Shown here one piece after another: positions 57,700 to 64,000 of a stretch of DNA of 64,000 bases; position 1 is the stretch's first letter, and every line of letters starts with the position of its first letter. The DNA is taken from assembly GCA_030849805.1 (NCBI GenBank), contig JASANZ010002236.1, forward strand, positions 25,403 to 89,402. Direction: 5' to 3'. The DNA is from Sergeia podlipaevii (Eukaryota; Euglenozoa; Kinetoplastea; Trypanosomatida; Trypanosomatidae). Both the position numbers and the translations under genes were made by a program. Below the pieces are notes generated by a model. It was given only the letters and a program-made list of their open reading frames with translations. It made no database searches and was not told the DNA's origin.

Positions 57700-58605
57700 T
57701 CACTGCAGGCGCATTCCTCTTGTCCGCTTCACACCCACACGCACCTGTGGGTTTACAAGACTGATCGGTCGATTTGCTTGTGGCGCTGGTGGTGTTGATG
57801 GCGATTGCCCCTGGACCGCAAAGCGCGCCTCCGCCGCTTCACCAGACTCCCCCTGCAAAGACCTCGAGCAAGATGCGCCGCTCATGCCCTTTACTTCTGT
57901 TCGCAGTACGTCGTTCTTCCGCTGCAGCTGTGCCAGCCGTGCAGATTGTCGTGAGAATCCACACGCTAGCCTTGATCCCACCCAGAGTATCACCTGCAGA
58001 GAGGTGGCTGCACTTTTCACTTCCCTGAGACACAGTACACTTTGTAGCTCAGAGAACGTCACCTCTACATTCTCGGCCCTGGCATCACCGCGCAAGGCCC
58101 CGCTTGCAGTACTCACAAATCGGAAAAGATTTGGGAAAAGTGCTCTCCAATCCACCACGGCGCCGCGAAAGAGAATACAGCCAGCGCTGCTTTCCTCATC
58201 TCTTGTTCTTATTTTATCACTTGAAGCGCCACTTTTTTTGATGATCTCTTCCACTGTTGTACAGCACACCCACGCAGAGGACACCCAGTCAGTCAGAAGG
58301 GCAACCACAGCAGTGGGCCTTTCGACCTCCATATCCATAGAGGTTAAAGGGGGGTTGATAGTCAGCGATCCGACACTACACGCCCCTGGATCTGTGCCAC
58401 AAGCCTGTGTCTCTCCAGCGTTCTTTTGTGTAGGAGCCTTTAAGAAGCAATCTAGATCAGTAGCAGTCGTGCTGCTCGTAGCAAGCAGTACCAGAGTGAC
58501 ATTGATTGAAGGCATGCCATTCCTTTTCACGCAAACGCACCCACACGCCGTCCCGCCTGTTTCCTGTAGGCCCTCGATGACCTCCGTGTAGTTTCTCAGT
58601 GCCAT
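57700..58605 (-). CDS. Hypothetical protein, 301 aa
   Basis: I do not recognise this protein. The N-terminal 170 residues look like a compact alpha/beta domain (MPSINVTLVLLATSS, ERPTAVVALLTDW, GAVVDWRALFPNLFRFV). A helical, coiled-coil-like part follows around 195-250 (ENVEVTFSELQSVLCLREV, SRQSARLAQLQRKNDVLRTE). The tail is disordered with a basic end (GVKRTRGMRLQ). A head, coiled coil and basic tail layout occurs in the XRCC4/XLF/SAS-6 superfamily, but this is a resemblance of shape only. The minus strand is preferred because every neighbour is on it and because an AG at 58672 after a TTTTTTTTCGTTG tract precedes this ATG. A 306-codon frame is open on the other strand over the same DNA. The stop is TGA. 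Confidence 0.68.
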   Translation of the reverse strand: MALRNYTEVIEGLQETGGTACGCVCVKRNGMPSINVTLVLLATSSTTATDLDCFLKAPTQKNAGETQACGTDPGACSVGSLTINPPLTSMDMEVERPTAVVALLTDWVSSAWVCCTTVEEIIKKSGASSDKIRTRDEESSAGCILFRGAVVDWRALFPNLFRFVSTASGALRGDARAENVEVTFSELQSVLCLREVKSAATSLQVILWVGSRLACGFSRQSARLAQLQRKNDVLRTEVKGMSGASCSRSLQGESGEAAEARFAVQGQSPSTPPAPQANRPISLVNPQVRVGVKRTRGMRLQ

Positions 58606-59212
58606 TGCACCGCCGCTTTACCACTAAAGACTGTCTTTCCTTCTTTTTCCTCTCAATTTACTCAGTGAAGCTGTTCAGGAAACAATGGCAACGAAAAAAA
58701 ATGGGAGATGACTGAGCTTTGCGTCACCGCTAAATGAAAAAATCCAGATAAAATGAGTTGTAAATGAGGAGGAAAAAAACAAAGGAGCTAAAGCGAATAA
58801 ACAACTTAAGTGCAGTAAAAGAAAGCCGAAGGCGTTAATGTGGTTGTTTACCCTGTTTTGTCACCTCGTGCCTCTGCCTCTAAGACAACAAATTAATGTA
58901 GAATGTATGTTAAGCAACTCCTCTGCGTCATTTATAGTGCGCATTGGTGATTTTTCGGGCGGTTCTTCAGAGAGGAAAGAAAAAATGCTCGCCCAATGTC
59001 TATGTCCACCATTCGTGCTCAGTTGTTTTACGCATATAAATATATGTATAAAAATGAGCGTTGTACACAACGATGCATCTAGGACACACTAGCCTTCTTG
59101 TATGGTTCTCTCACACACATACACATTCACTTCCAGCCTTCAATCATATTTGTGATGTTTGGCGGCGCATAAAAGAGTGTGAAATACAGAGTGAAGCAGC
59201 AACCTGCTCGCA
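58606..59212. promoter_or_regulatory. Gap upstream of the 301-aa gene
   Basis: No gene is seen. A poly-T tract on the coding strand (complement of about 58694-58701) and an AG at 58672 are the probable acceptor. The rest is ordinary, not strongly repetitive sequence and includes the TTL 3' UTR. Confidence 0.45.
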
Positions 59213-60940
59213 CTACGGATATACTTGCACGTATCCATTATCTTCCATTGGTGCGGCATCCAAGGAGCATGGAAAGTATGGATTCACCGCAAGTTCTATC
59301 GTGTCGCCCATCACCTTGGGCATAAGGCGTTCCGCTCCACCTGGGGCTCCGTTGATCTCCAAAAGCCACACCTTTAGTGAGTCATCAATGAGAAAATCGT
59401 ACCCAAATACCTGAAAGCAGTGAGTGGGAGTAGGGACCGGATCTTTCGGAATGTACGGCTTCGCAGCCAGCAGTGTGTCAACAACAATGTGGTATATTTG
59501 TGGCAAAATCATATTGCGCAGTGTAATGCACATCTCCCCATCCACACCACCTCTCAGCTTTGAGGAAGAAACATTCTCAGTGTAGGTGCTATCGCTGGTG
59601 CCACTGCGCGCGGATTTCATCAAGTGCGGCAGCTTGCGCTTCTTCTCCTGCAGCTTCTTCCCCTTGTAGCGCACAAGACCATCTAAGTGCTCGCGCCACA
59701 ATTCGTTGCCCTCCTCAAATTTAGAGTATAAGTCCCCCTCCGATTGCACACAGTGATTCGTAATGTGTGCCAGGCGCCCCTCACCAGACTTGGAGGTGGC
59801 AGTATTGCGATCATACGCAATGCTGCTGGTTCGCATCACCAGCTCATCGTGCACGTAGATCTTGTAGTTGTCTTTTGTGAGCAAAGCCCAGCAACGAATG
59901 TCAAACTTGCGTTTGTGGTACAACAGGGGTCGATCAATATACTGCTGCACCACCCACATGGTCTTGTGGGGCTGATCGTCGACAAAGTTAAGCAACTTCG
60001 TAGTGCCATTCCGGTCACCTGAAAAGATGCGAATGTCGTCTCCATGACTACCCGCCGAGCTCTTCGCAATCCACAGCGAGTGTTCGTTCTCTGTGGGGCT
60101 CGTGCCAACAAAACGCTTCTTTGGCGCACACGTCTCAATCAACCTATCGCGTTCATCGCGGGAAGGCTGTCGTGAGATAAGCTGAAATGTCATGGGCATG
60201 TAAGCCTGAAGTGACTTCCAGTCGTTGTTGTGATGACGCAACAGTGTCGCCACCATCGAATTCTTGAGAGTAATACATCTGGTGTTCTCAATAAAATCTA
60301 CCACACGTGGCTCACCATCATCGCCGTTGCCCATGAGCATCTTTACAGACCGTGGAATGCTATACACACCTCTTTCTCTTCCGGAAGAGTTCGCGTACCG
60401 CTTATACGCATACCGCCGCGTTGCAATCACCTTCTCCGCAGGAATTTTTTCTCCCAAAAAGAGATGAATGTCGACGTCGTTCAGACTCTTCTTCTGATCA
60501 GGTACCCATAGCGTCTTCATCACAGGCTGAGTTCGCACCTCTACCCGCGTCCACCGACCTGTCGCCAAAAGCTGTCGTGTCATTTCCTCAAAAATAGAGC
60601 CGCAATGTCGCATTGTGCCGACTACGTAGCATCGTCTATTCTTCTTGGGCTCCGACGACGCCTTTCGAAGAGAATTGGAAGCGGAGGACGGCACTGATAG
60701 AGAAAATCGAGGGGACTCACCTACCCCGCGTGGTTGGTGTGGTGTTGTTGTAGATTTTGGTGGAGGGGTCTTAATAACACGACGCCGTGACACTTGCAGA
60801 GGCGGGGCAGAAAGCGACATGTATGGTGAGAAGGAAATGGGGACCCCACATGCCTTCTTATCTCTAGGAGTGACGGTCTTATCCTGACTACTGCGATGAT
60901 TGCTCGATGCAACACCACTACATAGTGGCTGTTGCAACAT
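59213..60940 (-). CDS. Tubulin tyrosine ligase (TTL type)
   Basis: A 575-residue ATP-grasp enzyme predicted to add tyrosine back to the C-terminus of detyrosinated alpha-tubulin. The ATP-binding region reads LWIAKSSAGSHGDDIRIF, very close to true TTL and unlike most polyglutamylating TTLL enzymes. QQYIDRPLL near 328, RKFDIRCWALL, HITNHCVQ and the metal-binding end VWLLEINGAPGG near 527 follow in the right order. The first 85 residues are a Ser/Pro/Arg-rich extension absent from animal TTL. A basic insert (KKLQEKKRKLPHL) lies before the last block. The ATG at 60940 is the first in frame. The AG at 61004 after a TTTTGTTTTATTTTG tract is a likely acceptor. The stop is TAG. Confidence 0.9.
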   Translation of the reverse strand: MLQQPLCSGVASSNHRSSQDKTVTPRDKKACGVPISFSPYMSLSAPPLQVSRRRVIKTPPPKSTTTPHQPRGVGESPRFSLSVPSSASNSLRKASSEPKKNRRCYVVGTMRHCGSIFEEMTRQLLATGRWTRVEVRTQPVMKTLWVPDQKKSLNDVDIHLFLGEKIPAEKVIATRRYAYKRYANSSGRERGVYSIPRSVKMLMGNGDDGEPRVVDFIENTRCITLKNSMVATLLRHHNNDWKSLQAYMPMTFQLISRQPSRDERDRLIETCAPKKRFVGTSPTENEHSLWIAKSSAGSHGDDIRIFSGDRNGTTKLLNFVDDQPHKTMWVVQQYIDRPLLYHKRKFDIRCWALLTKDNYKIYVHDELVMRTSSIAYDRNTATSKSGEGRLAHITNHCVQSEGDLYSKFEEGNELWREHLDGLVRYKGKKLQEKKRKLPHLMKSARSGTSDSTYTENVSSSKLRGGVDGEMCITLRNMILPQIYHIVVDTLLAAKPYIPKDPVPTPTHCFQVFGYDFLIDDSLKVWLLEINGAPGGAERLMPKVMGDTIELAVNPYFPCSLDAAPMEDNGYVQVYP

Positions 60941-61698
60941 CCGTTCTAGTAAGGCTCAGTTGAATTCGCGCTTTTCCTTTGTGCTGTTCTCCTCTATAGT
61001 TACTATTGTCAAAATAAAACAAAATAACAATCTATAAAATAAATATAAAAAGTATCACGCTCGTGAATAACTATGTGAATGATGAGTAAATAATATATAT
61101 TGAAACCTTTTCTTTCACTCAATTAGTACAGATGTGTCGCGGTTGCTGTTTTAGAGATGAACACGCGCACACATACTATGGCTTGAGAATATTGTGAATG
61201 ATAAAAAGGAAAGTATGATGATCAGCGACAAAATGTGGCACAGAAAGCAAAAGAAAAGAAGGGAGTCAAAGTAACAGTTGCTAGTATATCAGGAGATTGT
61301 TTTTCTTAAGAAAAACTATATTTCTTGTCGCCGCAAATTGTAAGGTGTACCAAATTTATCGCAAGTGTTGATGCATTTTCCAAAAAAAAAAATGAAGGGA
61401 TATTCCCTATCGTGCCTTTATCTGTTGCTGAACTGCAAAAAAAAAAAGCATAAGAGCAAATCTATCGATGGAAAGTTCTATGAAAAAAAGTACAGAGCAC
61501 AAACGAGGACGTTCCATTGCCACTCTTGTGAATTTCTTTATGGCATCGGTATAAAGACGTACCGCCATCGCTATTCCTCTAGTTTTCTCCTCTATATATC
61601 CATGAGTGCATAAAGGGGGAAGTTATCTGATGTATCAGCAACTGTACGCACTGCAGCTGTAGTGTAAATGAGCGAGTGAAGCAGTCGTGCGGATGACC
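60941..61698. promoter_or_regulatory. Gap upstream of the TTL gene
   Basis: No gene is seen. The likely acceptor is the AG at 61004. The section is A/T-rich. A plus-strand frame of 82 codons at 61365-61613 is Lys/Tyr/Ser-rich and lacks coding character. It includes the 3' UTR of the next gene. Confidence 0.45.
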
Positions 61699-63537
61699 CT
61701 ACAACGTTGTTCCCTGGGGTCGTACAAAAGCTGTCGACAACCCAATGACACGCACAGGGTCGGAGGTGTACTGAGAATTGTACAGCTTTGTGCCATCAGA
61801 ATCATTTCCTTTTAACTTGGTAGGAAATGCATTGATGGAGGTCCCCGAAATTGGCTCAAAACCAGACATTAGGCACTCGTTCACAGATACCCACAATGGC
61901 ACCTTGCGCCTCAGGCTTGAAAGAAATTCTTGTCGCTGCTTCCCCAAGACAGGACGCCATTTCGTATCGAGCATGAAATGCGCTTTTTTGCTTGCCTTAG
62001 GAAAAAGCGCAAGTATCTCGCCTGGATTTGAAAAATCATCAATATTGTAAAAACCATCTACACTCTCCTCGCCTGGATCCTCGTCAGCAGCCGAAGCTCC
62101 TATTGTTACGTATTTTTTCTCATACTTAGGAGAAATGAATACGCCTAACTTTCTGGCTCCCGACTTGGTCAGCCAGAGAGGGCTAGAAAGCTTGTGCTTC
62201 AACGAAAATGCACGTAGAATTGTCTCGTCACGTCGGCCAACTAGCTTACCATCGAGAATCGCAATGGGTCGGACAGACGGCACTGTAAGATAAGGCTGAG
62301 TCATGCACTCCGCGTTTAAGTACTGCCTAAGCGTCGCATCCTCCGCAAAGAAGAAAAGGGGGTTGGCGGCTTTATAGCTCCACAACCTAAACCTTTGGAC
62401 CACTAGCGGCACCTCTGTAACTGCCCGCTTGGTGCTTGGGGGCTCTTTTTTCTCAAACAGTGCAGAGCCTATCGGGGTTTTACCTCTCGAAAAGCGAGCT
62501 ACAAAATTAGCGTACTTGGGTATCTGCAGCGCAAGATCGTTCAGATTGACAAAATGAAAGGGATACTTTTCATCGTTAACGGCTGCCATATTCTTCACGA
62601 GCACGCGCGATCGCATTATCTCCCATCCATTCACACCATAAATGTAAAAAATATCTGCGCCAAATGCGTTTGGATGATTACGCTTCAGTTCTCGCAACAG
62701 AAGAGTACGGCAATCTGGAGGTACAACTGACAGTGAGACGATTATACCCACCATGTCAGGAGCCGGAACGGCTCTTGCCAACGCGCCTTTCTTGAGCTCC
62801 AAATTCAAGTATTTGAGCTGCCTCTCGGCAACCCACATGGGGGAAGTGTATCCACGCAAAATGCCAACCCCGAGAAGAATGTCGTGAGCTGGCTGGCTGA
62901 AGCGCTTGCCAGTAATTGCATTTAGCGCCACACCTTTCTGTGGTTCACCCTTGTACGGATCATCAAGCTGCTCTGCATTAAACACAGACACAGAACTAGC
63001 AGGGCGGATGTCAATCACAAACTTTGCCTCATACTTGACGTCAAGACTCTCTGTCATGTTCACATCTATAAATAGTGCTCGATCCTCGTTAGTGCGATTA
63101 AGCAGACGAATCAGACGCTCCGCGGTCACTGTCCTCCACTTCCGTCTATCAGATAAAATACCCACGCCCGACCCAAAGAAGGGCGGGTTCTCGTCAAGTA
63201 TGCGCTTCTGTGTTGCTTTACTCAAGCACGTGAGAGGAATGACCTTCTGGACATGAAGGTAAATCGTTGTAGGTTTCTCACGTGATAGAACCGCCGCATG
63301 TGCAGAGCGTCGCGACTGTGGTAGAGTGATCCAAAACCTATTTGAAAAAACTTTCTTTCTAGCTGCATTTCGAAGAATAGATTGAGCCTGGCTAGAAAAA
63401 GGAACATTCGTCACGGAAGATAGCATCTTGATGACTTCTGTCGTGTCGGGATTTGCTACTAGTGGTGGTTTTGAATTCTTTCCTACCCGGCCACCTAGTA
63501 AAACTGCGGCCAGCCGAAAGCATCCCCGCGCCCTCAT
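61699..63537 (-). CDS. Hypothetical protein, 612 aa, probably mitochondrial, with repeated P-x-W units
   Basis: I cannot name this protein. The N-terminus (MRARGCFRLAAVLLGGRVGK) is basic and lacks acidic residues, as in mitochondrial presequences. The body has repeated short units with a conserved tryptophan after Ser/Pro: NRFWITLPQS near 67, RRKWRTVTAERLIRLL near 132, SPMWVAERQLKYL near 235, SPLWLTKSGARKLG near 460 and VPLWVSVNECL near 553. Each falls in a strand-helix context. This suggests five tandem copies of one small fold. Kinetoplastid mitochondria hold many lineage-specific proteins for RNA editing and ribosomes, so such a role is possible. The ATG at 63537 has an AG at 63590 right after a 19-base poly-T tract. 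The stop is TAG. Confidence 0.75.
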   Translation of the reverse strand: MRARGCFRLAAVLLGGRVGKNSKPPLVANPDTTEVIKMLSSVTNVPFSSQAQSILRNAARKKVFSNRFWITLPQSRRSAHAAVLSREKPTTIYLHVQKVIPLTCLSKATQKRILDENPPFFGSGVGILSDRRKWRTVTAERLIRLLNRTNEDRALFIDVNMTESLDVKYEAKFVIDIRPASSVSVFNAEQLDDPYKGEPQKGVALNAITGKRFSQPAHDILLGVGILRGYTSPMWVAERQLKYLNLELKKGALARAVPAPDMVGIIVSLSVVPPDCRTLLLRELKRNHPNAFGADIFYIYGVNGWEIMRSRVLVKNMAAVNDEKYPFHFVNLNDLALQIPKYANFVARFSRGKTPIGSALFEKKEPPSTKRAVTEVPLVVQRFRLWSYKAANPLFFFAEDATLRQYLNAECMTQPYLTVPSVRPIAILDGKLVGRRDETILRAFSLKHKLSSPLWLTKSGARKLGVFISPKYEKKYVTIGASAADEDPGEESVDGFYNIDDFSNPGEILALFPKASKKAHFMLDTKWRPVLGKQRQEFLSSLRRKVPLWVSVNECLMSGFEPISGTSINAFPTKLKGNDSDGTKLYNSQYTSDPVRVIGLSTAFVRPQGTTL

Positions 63538-64000
63538 GTTTAAATGACTATATATGTGCTGTTGTTCGCGCGATGCCGTAACGTGAAGCTATTTAAAAAA
63601 AAAAAAAAAAACTTTGTGGCTATAATATCTATCTGTGAAAAGCGAAGGAAGGGGAGTTGACATAAGAAAGAAAAAAGACAATAGGTATGATAAGATATCC
63701 AGGATGAGCACTGCGTTTATCTAAGCGTAGGCAACAGTAGTCCCCAGGGAATGCCATCATAGTTAACACTGTATGTAAGCGGTCGCTTTCCACTTCAAAA
63801 TGACGTCTGTTATGTCTTCCTTTTCATTTTATTTTTTTCTCGTATTTTTCCTTTCGAGTTTTTAATGTTTGAGCTTGCAGGTACATTTTTCCAACCTAGC
63901 ATTATAGGGAAGCTTCGAGGTGATAAAAGGGCATCTTTTGGCTTTCGCACCATGCGTTGAGTTTGCCCATGGCTCTCAAAATAAATAATTGCTGTTTCCT
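63538..64000. promoter_or_regulatory. Upstream region at the window end
   Basis: No gene is seen. A poly-A run at about 63595-63612 (poly-T on the coding strand) with an AG at 63590 is a textbook acceptor for the 612-aa gene. The rest is A/T-rich and probably the 3' UTR of a gene beyond the window. Confidence 0.5.

Noticed and set aside
57671..58591. A 306-codon plus-strand open frame
   Set aside because: It lies antisense to the 301-aa minus gene, lacks a pyrimidine tract and AG before it on its own strand, and would be the only plus-strand gene.
61365..61613. An 82-codon plus-strand frame
   Set aside because: Lys/Tyr/Ser-rich translation of A/T-rich intergenic DNA with no family resemblance.
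1..64000. Spliced-leader RNA genes, retroelements, kinetoplast minicircle sequence or CRISPR
   Set aside because: I looked for the spliced-leader core, reverse transcriptase frames and regularly spaced repeats and saw none.

Overview
The window reads as nuclear chromosomal DNA of a kinetoplastid flagellate, most likely a trypanosomatid. The reasons are that genes are intronless, widely spaced and all on one strand, with no sign of a bacterial operon. Almost every start codon is preceded on the coding strand by a pyrimidine tract and an AG, as expected for spliced-leader trans-splicing of a polycistronic transcript. The proteins are typical of a flagellated protist (dynein arm assembly and docking factors, tubulin tyrosine ligase). 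I could not fix the genus. TAA, TAG and TGA all end genes here (5, 7 and 8 times among the complete genes), so the nuclear code looks standard.

All supported genes lie on the minus strand, so transcription runs from high to low coordinates and there is no strand-switch region. In order of transcription they are: a probable mitochondrial protein of unknown role (61.7-63.5 kb), tubulin tyrosine ligase (59.2-60.9), an unknown 301-aa protein (57.7-58.6), an FG-GAP/integrin-alpha-like membrane protein (55.1-57.3), a ubiquitin-specific protease (50.4-54.4), an outer dynein arm docking complex coiled coil (47.9-49.7), alpha-SNAP (45.7-46.5), a divergent TFIIH p34/Tfb4 candidate (43.9-45.1), a 3805-aa multi-pass membrane protein with 13 PAS-like domains (32.1-43.5), an RTE1/TMEM222-like protein (28.2-30.3), CDP-diacylglycerol synthase (24.3-25.6), a FYVE-like zinc-finger protein (20.8-22.9), the dynein assembly factor DNAAF4/DYX1C1 (17.9-19.8), a URI-type prefoldin interrupted by an in-frame TAA (15.8-17.2), a 969-aa protein with repeated C-T-F-x-P motifs (12.0-14.9), proteasome subunit RPN7 (9.8-11.0), a Nop4/RBM28-like nucleolar RRM protein (7.2-8.6), a PLAC8 protein (5.6-6.5), an unknown 352-aa protein (3.7-4.8), an amino acid permease (0.8-2.7) and the 5' end of a further gene (1-117).

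The genes are mostly unrelated housekeeping functions, as is usual in a polycistronic unit. Three concern the flagellum or microtubules: DNAAF4 helps fold axonemal dyneins, the docking complex protein seats outer arms, and TTL restores the C-terminal tyrosine of alpha-tubulin. Gaps of 0.4-2.6 kb carry A-rich low-complexity DNA, dinucleotide repeats and the processing signals. I found no tRNA, rRNA, spliced-leader gene, transposon or CRISPR array.

Points worth a second look are the giant PAS protein, the in-frame TAA in the URI gene, and a nearly identical tandem copy of that gene's 3' end joined by a single N, which looks like two haplotypes joined during assembly.
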